Shown: positions 42,499-50,824 of the stretch, piece after piece | Layout of the letters: each line of letters begins with the position of its first letter | Position numbering within the stretch: position 1 is the stretch's first letter | NCBI RefSeq assembly: GCF_035277725.1 | Contig: NZ_DATEJY010000030.1 | Coordinates: 51,701-115,700, forward strand | Reading direction: 5' to 3' | Source: Dyella_B sp035277725 | GTDB lineage: Bacteria; Pseudomonadota; Gammaproteobacteria; Xanthomonadales; Rhodanobacteraceae | Length of the DNA: 64,000 nt | The notes under the pieces: model-generated | The model's database searches: none | What the model saw: the letters and a program-made list of their open reading frames with translations, nothing else | Told to the model about the DNA's origin: nothing | Made by a program: the position numbers and the translations under genes

Positions 42499-44007
42499 TT
42501 ACTTCACGCCATGCATCAAGCGATTCACCAGCGGCGAAATCAACAGCAACAGCACGCCTGACCCGGCCAGCACGTAGAAGCAGAAGGTGAATCCGCTCAG
42601 CGCGGAGGCTGCCGTCATGCCGGTGGCGCCGCTGATATGCGAGGCGAGCATGCCGGAAAGGTTGCCGCCCAGCGCGGTCGACAGGAACCAGCCGCCCAGG
42701 CCAAGCCCCACCAGCCGCGGCGGCGCCAGCTTGGTCACCATCGACAGGCCGATCGGGGACAGGCACAGCTCGCCCACCGACTGGAACAGGTAACACATTG
42801 CCAACGGCCAGAACGGAATCAGGCCGCGGCTGTCGAGCAGGTGCGACAAGGCATAGATCAGGCTGATGAAGCCCACGCCTTCGAAGACCAGTCCCAGACC
42901 GAACTTGCGGGGAATGGAAGGCTCCTTGTGGCGCTTGGCCAACCAGCCCCAGGCCAGCGCAGTGACCGGTGCCAGAGCCACCACCCACAGCGGCGTCATC
43001 GCCTGGAACCAGCCCACCGGGAACATCCAGCCGCCGAACATCTGCCGATCCACCAGGTTCTCGGCAAGGAAATTGAAGGTGGTGCCGAACAGGTAATAAA
43101 ACACCCAGAACAGCACGTTGAAGGCAAAGATGATCAGCATGGCGATCACGCGATGAAGCTGCACGCGATCGTGGCGCAAGGCTTCGGCGATCAGCACGAT
43201 CACCATGCCGACGAACAGCACGCCCATCACCCATTGCAGGCCCACGGCGCCGAGCTTGGCCAGCAACAGATACGTCACCGGCACAGCGATCGCCACGCCC
43301 ACTACCACTTGCAGCACGCGCATGCGACTCTCGCTGCCTGGTGCCGGACGCCCCACGCCACGCAAACCCCGCCGCCCGAACCAGAACCACAGCAGGCTCA
43401 AAAGCATGCCCACGCCGGCCGCCGCAAACACGATGCGGAAGTTCTGCTGCAGCGGGGTCTTGGTGAAATAACTGGCCATCCAGCCGGTGATGATGGGCGC
43501 CAGGAAGGCACCGCAATTGATACCCATGTAGAACAACGTAAAGCCGCGATCGCGCCGCTCATCGCCTTGCGCGTAAAGCTGCCCCACCATTGAGGAGATG
43601 TTCGGTTTGAACAAGGCATCGCCCACGATCACCATCGCCAGGCCGAACAGCAAGGCATCGCGGCTGGGAATCATCAGCACGAACAAGCCCGCTGACATCA
43701 CCACCGCGCCGAGCAGGATCGAGCGCTGATAACCGATGATCTTGTCCGCGACATAGCCGCCGAACACACCAAAGGCAAACGCCAGCGCCACATAAGCGCC
43801 AAAGATGCTGCTGGCCCAACCCTGCCCGGTCGGATCGCCGTTGTAGAACTGCGCCACCGCATACAGCGCCAGCACCCAGCTGAGGCTGTAGTACGCGAAA
43901 CGCTCCCAGAATTCCGTCATGAACAGCATCCACAACGGGCGCGGGTGGCCGAACAGTTGTGGAAAGTCGGGCGTGGCCTGGACGCCGGCTTCAGAGTGCT
44001 GGTTCAC
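42499..44007 (-). CDS. Proton-dependent oligopeptide transporter (POT/PTR family)
   Basis: A 502-residue inner-membrane protein with about 12-14 spans. The N-terminal EFWERFAYYSLSWVLALY is the ExxER proton/substrate motif (LFMTEFWERFAYY), and YMGINCGAFLAPIITGW plus GELCLSPIGLSMVTKLAPPR are the other family signatures. It imports di/tripeptides with protons and, lying between MarR/hpp genes and tryptophan dioxygenase, may feed amino-acid breakdown. The gene is monocistronic on its strand after kynA's REP pair. Confidence 0.92.
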   Translation of the reverse strand: MNQHSEAGVQATPDFPQLFGHPRPLWMLFMTEFWERFAYYSLSWVLALYAVAQFYNGDPTGQGWASSIFGAYVALAFAFGVFGGYVADKIIGYQRSILLGAVVMSAGLFVLMIPSRDALLFGLAMVIVGDALFKPNISSMVGQLYAQGDERRDRGFTLFYMGINCGAFLAPIITGWMASYFTKTPLQQNFRIVFAAAGVGMLLSLLWFWFGRRGLRGVGRPAPGSESRMRVLQVVVGVAIAVPVTYLLLAKLGAVGLQWVMGVLFVGMVIVLIAEALRHDRVQLHRVIAMLIIFAFNVLFWVFYYLFGTTFNFLAENLVDRQMFGGWMFPVGWFQAMTPLWVVALAPVTALAWGWLAKRHKEPSIPRKFGLGLVFEGVGFISLIYALSHLLDSRGLIPFWPLAMCYLFQSVGELCLSPIGLSMVTKLAPPRLVGLGLGGWFLSTALGGNLSGMLASHISGATGMTAASALSGFTFCFYVLAGSGVLLLLISPLVNRLMHGVK

Positions 44008-44135
44008 GCAGGTTCCCCCATGGGCTTGGATTTTTGAAGATGTAACGGGCCGGGCGCGCTCAAGTCAAACGCAACGCAGCAAGTTCGGCGGATATCGCTG
44101 CGGCGAAGGTCGAATTGCGCACAACGCATGGCACC

Positions 44136-44208
44136 GTAGGTTGGGGTGCGAACCCCAACATGGGATATCTGTGCAGATGGTGATGTTGGGGTTGGCACCC
44201 CAACCTAC
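44136..44208. repeat. REP/BIME palindrome pair (family A), copy 5, overlapping kynA stop
   Basis: Left unit GTAG + GTTGGGGT/ACCCCAAC (44136-44159), right unit GTTGGGGTTGGCACCCCAAC then CTAC (44185-44208). The right-hand head (minus-strand GTAG) contains the TAG stop of kynA at 44205-44207. Confidence 0.88.
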
Positions 44209-45053
44209 GTGCCAAGCACCGTGCGTACGTCCAGCAACTCGGGAAAGAACTCCAGATCCAGCGCTTTCTTCAAGAAGGCAACACCCGAGGAACCTCCTGT
44301 TCCGCGCCGGTGTCCGATGATCCGCTCCACCGTTTTCATATGACGGAAACGCCACAACTGGAAACTTTCTTCGATATCCACCAACTGCTCGCACATGTGG
44401 TACTCCGTCCAGAACGCCGCACGCTCTTCGTAAATGCGCTTGAACACCGGCAATAAACCTTCATGGCGCTGATACGGCTCCGTCCAATCGCGCTCAACGC
44501 GCGCCGCCGGCACGGCATGGCCGCGGCGTGCGAGATAGCGCAGGAATTCATCGTACAAACCTGGCATTTCCAACGCCTCACGCAAGCGCGCCTGCGCGGC
44601 GGGATCATATTCAAATACCTTGAGCATCTGTGCATTCTTGTTGCCCAAGGTGAATTCGATGATGCGGTACTGCAACGACTGAAAGCCGGACGACGAACCC
44701 AGCGCATCGCGAAATTCCAGGTATTCCGCCGGCGTCAGGGTCTCCAGCACCGCCCACTGCTCAAACAGCTGCCGCTGCACGTGCTTGACGCGCGCAAGAA
44801 TCTTCAGGCACTCATTCACGTCATCGATACGCAGGTGCGCGATCGCCGAGGTCAGTTCATGGATGATCAGCTTCATCCACAGCTCGGCCACCTGGTGCAT
44901 CACGATGAACAGCATTTCGTCGTGATGCGGTGGCTGGGTGAGCGGCTGTTGCGCGCTAAGCAGTTGATCCAGCCGCAGATAGCCGCCATACGAGGTCCGG
45001 CCACTCAAGTCGAGTTCGATCCCTGCCTCGAGGTCCCGCTGGTTTTCCGTCAT
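44205..45053 (-). CDS. kynA: Tryptophan 2,3-dioxygenase
   Basis: Haem enzyme opening the indole ring of tryptophan to N-formylkynurenine. The 282-residue protein has TSYGGYLRLDQLLSAQQP, HHDEMLFIVMHQVAELWMKL (haem-edge His region), and FQSLQYRIIEFTLGNKNAQM; FRHMKTVERIIGHRRGTGGS carries the proximal His. The ATG at 45053 is chosen (the upstream in-frame start 45092 lacks homology). Its stop TAG is supplied by the REP pair. No kynB or kynU is in the window. Confidence 0.94.
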   Translation of the reverse strand: MTENQRDLEAGIELDLSGRTSYGGYLRLDQLLSAQQPLTQPPHHDEMLFIVMHQVAELWMKLIIHELTSAIAHLRIDDVNECLKILARVKHVQRQLFEQWAVLETLTPAEYLEFRDALGSSSGFQSLQYRIIEFTLGNKNAQMLKVFEYDPAAQARLREALEMPGLYDEFLRYLARRGHAVPAARVERDWTEPYQRHEGLLPVFKRIYEERAAFWTEYHMCEQLVDIEESFQLWRFRHMKTVERIIGHRRGTGGSSGVAFLKKALDLEFFPELLDVRTVLGT

Positions 45054-45322
45054 GGCGCGCGCAAACCTGCAAAAAGATGGAATGTTAACCACTCTGGCGA
45101 ACCCCTACGTACGGACTCGCATGCTGCAGTGTACCTTGCGACGCAAGAAGGCAGCCTGCTATCAATTGGCGTTTGTCTGGGTTCGAAAGGTTGCTCTGAC
45201 TACACACACAACGTGGTGATGCCCACGTAAAATAAGCCAGAGCATCCCGCAGCGCGTTCGGCCCCACTGGATGGGCCGCGCCTCCCCCGCACTGTTTCCC
45301 CTACCCCTTCCGGGAGCGAGTC

Positions 45323-46405
45323 GTGTCCATCGCCGCCAAGTTTGAAATCGAATACCTGCAATATCTCGACGCCGAAGGCAAGCAGGTTAGGGATGACCTG
45401 CCCGAATTCACCAAAGACCTCGACCACATGGTCGAACTGTACAAACTGATGATGTCCACCCGCGTGTTCGACGCCAAGTCGGTGGCCTTGCAACGTACCG
45501 GCAAGCTGGGCACGTATGCAAGCTGCCTGGGGCACGAAGCCTCGCACGTCGGCATCGGCAGCGCCATGAAGCCGGAAGACGTGCTCGCCGTGAGCTATCG
45601 CGAATACGGTGCACAGCTCTATCGCGGCGTGCAGCCGCGCGAGGTGTACATGTACTGGGGCGGTGACGAGCGCGGCAACGATTACCAGAACGAGCCCGCA
45701 CGCCACGACTTCGCCTGGTCGGTGCCGATCGGCACGCAGTGCCTGCATGCAGCCGGGACCGCGCTAGCCTTCAAGATTCGCAATGAGAAACGCGTGGCCG
45801 TGTGCACGATCGGCGACGGCGGTTCGTCGAAGGGCGACTTCTACGGCGCCATCAACATTGCCGGCGCGCAGAACCTGCCGCTGGTGGCGGTGATCGTCAA
45901 CAACCAGTGGGCCATCTCCGTACCGCGCAAGATCCAGTCCGGTGCGCCGACCTTGGCGCAAAAAGGCATCGCCGCCGGTCTCTACTGCATCCAGGTGGAC
46001 GGTAACGACATCATCGCCGTGCGCAAGGCGATGGAAGATGCCTTGGGGCGCGCCCGCAACGGTGAAGGCGGCAGCGTACTGGAACTGGTCACCTATCGCC
46101 TGAGCGATCACACCACCGCCGACGACGCGCGCCGCTATCGCGGCGAGCAGGAAGTAAAAGACGCCTGGGCGAAGGAGCCGATGAAGCGCCTGCGCAACTG
46201 GCTGGTCGCCAGGAAAGTGTGGGATGACCAGAAGGAAGAAGCCTGGAAGGCCGAGTGCGACGAATGGATGGACAACGAGGTCAACGCCTATCTTCAGACC
46301 AAGACCCAACCCGTCACGGCGATGTTCGATTACACCTTCGCCGAAGTTCCCGCAGACCTCGCCAAGCAGCGCGATCTCGCGCTCTCGCTCGACAAGAAGG
46401 CGTAA
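45323..46405 (+). CDS. pdhA: 2-oxo-acid dehydrogenase E1 alpha subunit
   Basis: TPP-dependent decarboxylase subunit of a pyruvate or branched-chain 2-oxo-acid complex. The 360-residue protein has LMMSTRVFDAKSVALQRTGKLGTY, YREYGAQLYRGV and the TPP-binding motif GDGGSSKGDFYGAINIAG..VNNQWAISVPR, plus YRLSDHTTADDARRYR. The start is GTG at 45323 after GGGAGCGAGTC. Sequence alone does not separate pyruvate from branched-chain specificity; the symbol is by neighbourhood. It is followed by an inverted-repeat element, then E1 beta. Confidence 0.88.
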   Translation: MSIAAKFEIEYLQYLDAEGKQVRDDLPEFTKDLDHMVELYKLMMSTRVFDAKSVALQRTGKLGTYASCLGHEASHVGIGSAMKPEDVLAVSYREYGAQLYRGVQPREVYMYWGGDERGNDYQNEPARHDFAWSVPIGTQCLHAAGTALAFKIRNEKRVAVCTIGDGGSSKGDFYGAINIAGAQNLPLVAVIVNNQWAISVPRKIQSGAPTLAQKGIAAGLYCIQVDGNDIIAVRKAMEDALGRARNGEGGSVLELVTYRLSDHTTADDARRYRGEQEVKDAWAKEPMKRLRNWLVARKVWDDQKEEAWKAECDEWMDNEVNAYLQTKTQPVTAMFDYTFAEVPADLAKQRDLALSLDKKA

Positions 46406-46672
46406 GAGCCTGTCTAGGGTCTCGGCGTGGCCCGCGCCGGGATCTGTTTGCCTGACGGGCAAGGAGGAACGAAGGCGTGTATGTCGATACACAACTGAGA
46501 GAGGACGCCGCCCGGCGGGCAAACAGACCCGGCCCTTCGGGTTGTTACGGAGCGTCCACCATGCGGCAGCGCGCAGCTTGGCTTGCCAGCCAGGCAAGTG
46601 CTGCGCCGCGCACTACCACCTGGCGGACGCTCCGTAACAACGCGGGCTACGTCGAAACCCTAGACAGGCTCT
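46405..46672. mobile_element. Nested inverted-repeat element between E1 alpha and E1 beta
   Basis: A 268-bp unit. Outer ends AGAGCCTGTCTAGGGT (46405-46420) and its complement (46657-46672) are 16-base perfect repeats. A second 17-base perfect pair lies inside (GTTGTTACGGAGCGTCC at 46541-46557 with 46625-46641), and a third around GATCTGTTTGCC / GGCAAACAGA at the left. It begins exactly after the E1-alpha TAA stop and ends six bases before the E1-beta ATG. It shares GAGCCTGTC ends with the trp element at 14305-14468. No coding capacity. Confidence 0.72.
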
Positions 46673-46678
46673 AGAACC

Positions 46679-47659
46679 ATGGCACAGATCACTCTTATCG
46701 AAGCCGTTACCCAGGCACTTGCATACGAAATGGCCCACGATGACAGCGTCGTGGTGCTGGGCGAAGACGTGGGCGTCAACGGCGGTGTGTTCCGCGCCAC
46801 GCAGGGCCTGCAGGAAAAATTCGGCGCGCTGCGCGTGCTGGATACGCCGCTGGATGAAACCACTATCGCCGGCGTGACCGTAGGCTTGGCTGCGGCAGGC
46901 ATGAAGCCGGTGGCCGAAGCGCAGTTCGAAGGTTTCATCTATCCGATGATGGAACAGATCGCCTGCCACGCCGCGCGTATGCGCAACCGCACGCGCGGGC
47001 GCATCACCGTGCCGGCCGTGTGGCGTGCACCGTGGGGCGGCGGTATTCGTGCGCCGGAACATCATTCCGAAGCGAACGAGCACCTGTTCACCAATATTCC
47101 CGGCCTGCGCGTGGTGATGCCTTCGTCGCCCGCGCGTGCCTACGGCTTGCTGCTCGCCGCGATTCGCGATCCCGACCCGGTGATGTTCTTCGAGCCCAAG
47201 CGCATCTATCGCCAATACAAAGAGGAAGTACCGGACGACGGCGAAGCGCTGCCGCTCGACGTGTGCTTCGTGCTGCGTGATGGCACCGACGTCACCATCG
47301 TGACCTGGGGCGCGCAGGTGAAAGAGGCACTCGAAGCGGCCGACGCGCTGGCCGAGGAAGGCATCAGCGCCGAAGTGATCGACGTGGCCACGCTGACGCC
47401 GCTGGACTTCGACACCATCGCCGAATCGGTGCAGAAAACCGGCCGCTGCGTGATCCTGCACGAAGCGCCCAAGACGGCCGGCTTCGGCGCGGAAATCGCT
47501 GCGCGCATCGCCGAGGAATGCATCTACGACCTGCTGGCGCCGGTGGAGCGCGTAACCGGCTGGGATACGCACATTCCGCTGTTCCGCCTGGAGATGAAAT
47601 ACCTGCCCAGCGCGGAGCGCGTGGTGGACGCCGCCAAGCGCACACTCGCCGCAAGCTGA
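46679..47659 (+). CDS. pdhB: 2-oxo-acid dehydrogenase E1 beta subunit
   Basis: Partner of the E1 alpha subunit, 326 residues. The Pyr-domain motif VLGEDVGVNGGVFRATQGLQ, with the Glu that activates TPP, GMKPVAEAQFEGFIYPMMEQ and DVATLTPLDFDTIAESVQKTGR are visible, and the C-terminal half is the transketolase C domain (FGAEIAARIAEEC). The ATG at 46679 has no good ribosome site: the six bases before it are all that separate it from the inverted-repeat element, so its translation may depend on structure or coupling. Confidence 0.92.
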   Translation: MAQITLIEAVTQALAYEMAHDDSVVVLGEDVGVNGGVFRATQGLQEKFGALRVLDTPLDETTIAGVTVGLAAAGMKPVAEAQFEGFIYPMMEQIACHAARMRNRTRGRITVPAVWRAPWGGGIRAPEHHSEANEHLFTNIPGLRVVMPSSPARAYGLLLAAIRDPDPVMFFEPKRIYRQYKEEVPDDGEALPLDVCFVLRDGTDVTIVTWGAQVKEALEAADALAEEGISAEVIDVATLTPLDFDTIAESVQKTGRCVILHEAPKTAGFGAEIAARIAEECIYDLLAPVERVTGWDTHIPLFRLEMKYLPSAERVVDAAKRTLAAS

Positions 47660-47672
47660 TTTACCCTGCGCT

Positions 47673-47747
47673 CGTCGTCCCGGCGAAGGCCGTGACCCAG
47701 CGCCTTTAGTCACGACACTGGATCCCGGCGTTCGCCGGGATGACGAC
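47673..47747. repeat. Palindromic element (family B) between E1 beta and E2
   Basis: GTCGTCCCGGCGAAGGCCG at the left pairs with CGGCGTTCGCCGGGATGACGAC at the right. It belongs to the GTCATCCCGGCGAA-type dispersed repeats common in proteobacteria. A related copy lies at 11638-11720. It occupies most of the 115 bases between E1 beta and E2. Confidence 0.7.
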
Positions 47748-47774
47748 AAAACGAATTTGACGGAAACCAAAGCA

Positions 47775-49151
47775 ATGGCCGACATCAAGACGTTCTACCT
47801 GCCGGACCTCGGCGAAGGCCTGCCCGACGCAACCATCGTCGAATGGCACGTGAAGGAAGGCGACACCATCAAGCTCGATGCCCCGCTGGTGTCGATGGAA
47901 ACCGCCAAGGCCGTCGTCGACGTGCCCTCCCCCTACACCGGCAAGGTCACCAAGCTGCACGGCGCTGCCGGCGACGTGATCGATACCGGCGCTGCACTGG
48001 CCGACTTCGAACCCGATCCGAACGCCAAGCAACGCGCGGAAGCCGAATCCACCGGCCACCATCACGGCCCCAAGAAAGCCGCCGCTGCCGAAGCAAAGAA
48101 AGTCACCGCCTCCGATGAAGGCGGCGAAATCGAAGCCAACAACAGCAAGGCCGATCGCGAAGACGAAGGCACGGTGGTCGGTGCGATGGTCAGCGGCAGC
48201 CACGTGCACGTCGAGCAGGCGTCCAGCGTTGGCGGTGTCAAAGCCGTGCCGGCGGTGCGCGCCTTGGCGAAGAAGCTGAAGGTGGATATCACGCGCGTGC
48301 GCGGCACCGGTGCCGATGGCGTCGTGACCATGCAGGACGTGAAGAACGCTGCGTCCAACGGCTCCACTGCACTTGGCGCGGCACCGGCGCGCGCTGTGCC
48401 GGCCTCTGCAGGTCGCCATCTCGCTCCCGAACTGCCGCAGCCGGAACCGACACGCACGGCCGTGTCGCTGGCCGGCAAGCCGGTGCGCACTGCCCCCCCA
48501 AGCGTGCAGGCCAGTGGCCAGCCGGAACAGCTCAAGGGCGTCCGCCGCAACATGGCGCGCGTGATGGCCGAAGCACACGCCAACGTGGTGCCCACCACGC
48601 TGGTCGATGATGCCGACCTGCACGCCTGGATCGGCAAGCAGGACATCACTGCTCGCCTGATCCGCGCCATCGTTGCAGCCTGCAAGGCCGTGCCCGCACT
48701 CAACGCCTGGTTCGACGGCAAGAACCTCACCCGCACCCTGCATCCGCATGTGGATATCGGCATCGCCGTGGATACGGAAGACGGCCTGTTCGTGCCGGCA
48801 CTGCGCAACGCCGACGTGCTCGACGGCGCAGGCATCCGCGCAGGCATCAAGCGTCTGCGCACGCAGGTGGAAGACCGCACGATTCCCTCATCGGAGCTCA
48901 GCGGCTACACCATCAGCCTGTCCAACTTCGGCATGTTCGCCGGTCGCTATGCCACGCCGGTAGTCGTGCCGCCGTGTGTAGCGATCATCGGTGCCGGCAA
49001 GCTCAGCCACGACGTGGTTGCGGTGATGGGCGGCATCGAAGTGCATCGCCGTATGCCGATCAGCCTCACGTTCGATCATCGCGCAGCAACCGGCGGTGAA
49101 GCGGCACGCTTCCTGAAGGCGTTGCTGGACGATCTGTCGCTGCCGAACTGA
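47775..49151 (+). CDS. pdhC: 2-oxo-acid dehydrogenase E2 (dihydrolipoamide acyltransferase)
   Basis: Core of the complex. The 458-residue protein has one N-terminal lipoyl domain (YLPDLGEGLPDATIVEW; the lipoylated Lys is in SMETAKAVVDVPSP), an Ala/Glu/Lys-rich linker, a peripheral-subunit-binding domain (VPAVRALAKKLKVDITRVRG) at about 160-200, and a C-terminal catalytic domain (about 240-458). The terminal active-site segment reads FDHRAATGGEAARFL: the His is present, but the usual DHRxxDG Asp is replaced by Thr. The ATG at 47775 is preferred over a TTG at 47757. The E3 gene is not in the window. Confidence 0.9.
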   Translation: MADIKTFYLPDLGEGLPDATIVEWHVKEGDTIKLDAPLVSMETAKAVVDVPSPYTGKVTKLHGAAGDVIDTGAALADFEPDPNAKQRAEAESTGHHHGPKKAAAAEAKKVTASDEGGEIEANNSKADREDEGTVVGAMVSGSHVHVEQASSVGGVKAVPAVRALAKKLKVDITRVRGTGADGVVTMQDVKNAASNGSTALGAAPARAVPASAGRHLAPELPQPEPTRTAVSLAGKPVRTAPPSVQASGQPEQLKGVRRNMARVMAEAHANVVPTTLVDDADLHAWIGKQDITARLIRAIVAACKAVPALNAWFDGKNLTRTLHPHVDIGIAVDTEDGLFVPALRNADVLDGAGIRAGIKRLRTQVEDRTIPSSELSGYTISLSNFGMFAGRYATPVVVPPCVAIIGAGKLSHDVVAVMGGIEVHRRMPISLTFDHRAATGGEAARFLKALLDDLSLPN

Positions 49152-49167
49152 CGGTTGTGTTGTTCAA

Positions 49168-49197
49168 GAAAAGCGCCCTTCATGGGCGCTTTTTTTA
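49168..49197. terminator. Intrinsic terminator after E2
   Basis: AAAAGCGCCC, loop TTCA, GGGCGCTTTTTTT. Placed between converging E2 and the hydrolase gene, with T-runs on the rightward side and a weaker one leftward. Confidence 0.92.
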
Positions 49198-49211
49198 TGC
49201 CTTCCCGACGC

Positions 49212-50132
49212 TCAATGCTGCTTCAGAAATGCGGCAACGCGGGCAGCGATCGCTTCCGGCGCATCTTCAAGGCAGTAGTGCCCCACGCCTTCCAGCTTGT
49301 GCACGGGTGCCTGCGGAAACACTTCGGCGAAGAGCGGCAGAAAGTGTTCCGCCTGCAGCGTTCGATCGGCCATGCCCCAGATCGCAAGCGCAGGTTTGGT
49401 TTGCATCGCGCGCCTGGCTGCCGCATCGGGTTCTTCAAAACGATGCGCGCCTATGGCGAAGCCTTTGGCCCAACCTATCGCACCGGCGCATTGGTCGCGC
49501 TGATCGAAACGCGCGCCATAGGCCTGCACCCAGGTATCGCTGATCAACGCGTGGTTCTCGAATCCATTGAGCTTCAACGTGCTCAGCATGTTGAAGCCGA
49601 GTTCGCCCAGCACGGACTCGAGGCGCCCCTCTGATTCGGCCTTCACTATCCACTGGAACCATGGCGAAACCTGCGCGTTCGCAGTCAGGCGCTCGACAAG
49701 ACTCGCTTGTCCCCATGGCGTCGGCCCGTTGGTGGAAATGATGCGGCGTATGCGCTCGGGGTGACGCGCAGCCAGGCCCATGCCGGCCGGTCCGCCGAAG
49801 TCGTGCATGACCAAGGTGATGTCCCGCAAATCCAGCGCCAGTACAAAGCGTTCGAGATTATCGATGTGGTCTTGCAGCCAATACGTGCGTTCCGGTGGCG
49901 TCCCGCTTTTACCAAAGCCCATGTGATCGGGAACGACGACACGGTAAGTGCCGCGCAACGCGGAAATCAGGTGCCGAAACAGATAGCCCCAGGTGGGCTC
50001 GCCATGCAAGCACAGGATGACCTCGCCATCCCGTTGACCCTCATCGACGTAGTGCATGCGGAAACCCGCTGCATCGGTGAAATGGGGCACATACGGGAAC
50101 GTGCCGTGGAAGCTTTCTTGGGGCTGGATCAT
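49212..50132 (-). CDS. Alpha/beta hydrolase, haloalkane dehalogenase-like
   Basis: A 306-residue alpha/beta-hydrolase. The oxyanion segment LCLHGEPTWGYLFRHLIS and the C-terminal His segment GVGHYCLEDAPEAIAAR match haloalkane dehalogenases and epoxide hydrolases; the nucleophile is Asp in VMHDFGGPAGMGL. Dehalogenases normally have Trp after this Asp (QDWGG), which here is Phe, so dehalogenase activity is doubtful. The ATG at 50132 has GGAG seven bases upstream and is preferred to 50153. It is divergent from an HxlR regulator that likely controls it. Confidence 0.8.
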   Translation of the reverse strand: MIQPQESFHGTFPYVPHFTDAAGFRMHYVDEGQRDGEVILCLHGEPTWGYLFRHLISALRGTYRVVVPDHMGFGKSGTPPERTYWLQDHIDNLERFVLALDLRDITLVMHDFGGPAGMGLAARHPERIRRIISTNGPTPWGQASLVERLTANAQVSPWFQWIVKAESEGRLESVLGELGFNMLSTLKLNGFENHALISDTWVQAYGARFDQRDQCAGAIGWAKGFAIGAHRFEEPDAAARRAMQTKPALAIWGMADRTLQAEHFLPLFAEVFPQAPVHKLEGVGHYCLEDAPEAIAARVAAFLKQH

Positions 50133-50222
50133 CGCTGTCTCCAAAGGTTTCAAATTAAAACCATTTGCCTTGTAGCAATTCTAGTTTTATCTTGCAACCA
50201 CTATCGACGCACGCGGACATCC

Positions 50223-50693
50223 ATGGTCAAACGCATTTCCCACCAAGACTCGCTCTGCGGCGTGGCGCGCCCCATGGATGCCATCGGCGACGGCTGGTCG
50301 CTGCTGATCGTGCGCGATGCCTTTGGCGGCTCGCGCAGATTTGGCGAGTTTCAAAAAAGCCTGGGGCTGGCGAAGAACATCCTGGCCGCGCGTCTTCGCC
50401 ATCTCGTCGCACACGGCATCTTGGAAACCATCGAAGCTTCCGATGGCAGCGCTTACCAGGAATACGTGCTGACGGAAAAAGGCCGTGGCCTGTTCCCGCT
50501 GCTCGTCGCACTCAGGCAATGGGGCGAGGCGTTTTTTTTCGAACCGGGCGAGACTCACGCACGACTGGTCGATCGGAAAACCGGCCGTGCCGTGCCAAAG
50601 CTCGAACCTCGCGCCCGGGATGGGCGAGTGTTGAAACCCGAAGACACCGCCGTGCAGGTCCCGCCACGATCGCAGAACCGCAAGTTGCGCTGA
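50223..50693 (+). CDS. HxlR-family transcriptional regulator
   Basis: A 156-residue winged-helix protein: CGVARPMDAIGDGWSLLIVR is the HxlR signature (conserved Cys-x..-W), then RRFGEFQKSLGLAKNILAAR for the recognition helix and YQEYVLTEKGRGLFPLLVAL for the wing. Members often sense reactive aldehydes or quinones via the N-terminal Cys. Divergent from the hydrolase; the 90-base spacer contains an AT-rich patch (AAATTAAAACC and TAGTTTTATCTTGCAA) suited to an operator. The REP-like repeat and the MFS gene follow. Confidence 0.88.
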   Translation: MVKRISHQDSLCGVARPMDAIGDGWSLLIVRDAFGGSRRFGEFQKSLGLAKNILAARLRHLVAHGILETIEASDGSAYQEYVLTEKGRGLFPLLVALRQWGEAFFFEPGETHARLVDRKTGRAVPKLEPRARDGRVLKPEDTAVQVPPRSQNRKLR

Positions 50694-50744
50694 CGACTAT
50701 CGTCGCCCGTGCAGCGATGCGAGTTGGCATCGCCGAATCCGCCG

Positions 50745-50809
50745 GGAGGCTGGGATGAAATCTCAGCATTGTTCTGCATGGCGATGCTGGGGTTTTCATC
50801 CCAGCCTAC
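50745..50809. repeat. REP palindrome pair (family A variant), copy 6
   Basis: Left unit GGAG + GCTGGGAT...ATCTCAGC (degenerate head, 50745-50767); right unit GCTGGGGTTTTCATCCCAGC then CTAC (50786-50809). It lies between convergent HxlR and MFS genes, 16 bases from the MFS stop. Confidence 0.75.
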
Positions 50810-50824
50810 ATAGCCGGTATGAGC

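Noticed and set aside
42637..43593. Rightward frame opposite the POT transporter
   Set aside because: Gln/His-rich shadow of a hydrophobic coding strand; the POT protein has full family motifs.
45054..45322. A small gene between kynA and E1 alpha
   Set aside because: A leftward 60-codon frame exists but has no family feature; the segment is best read as a divergent promoter region (TAAAAT near 45228 is a possible -10 box).
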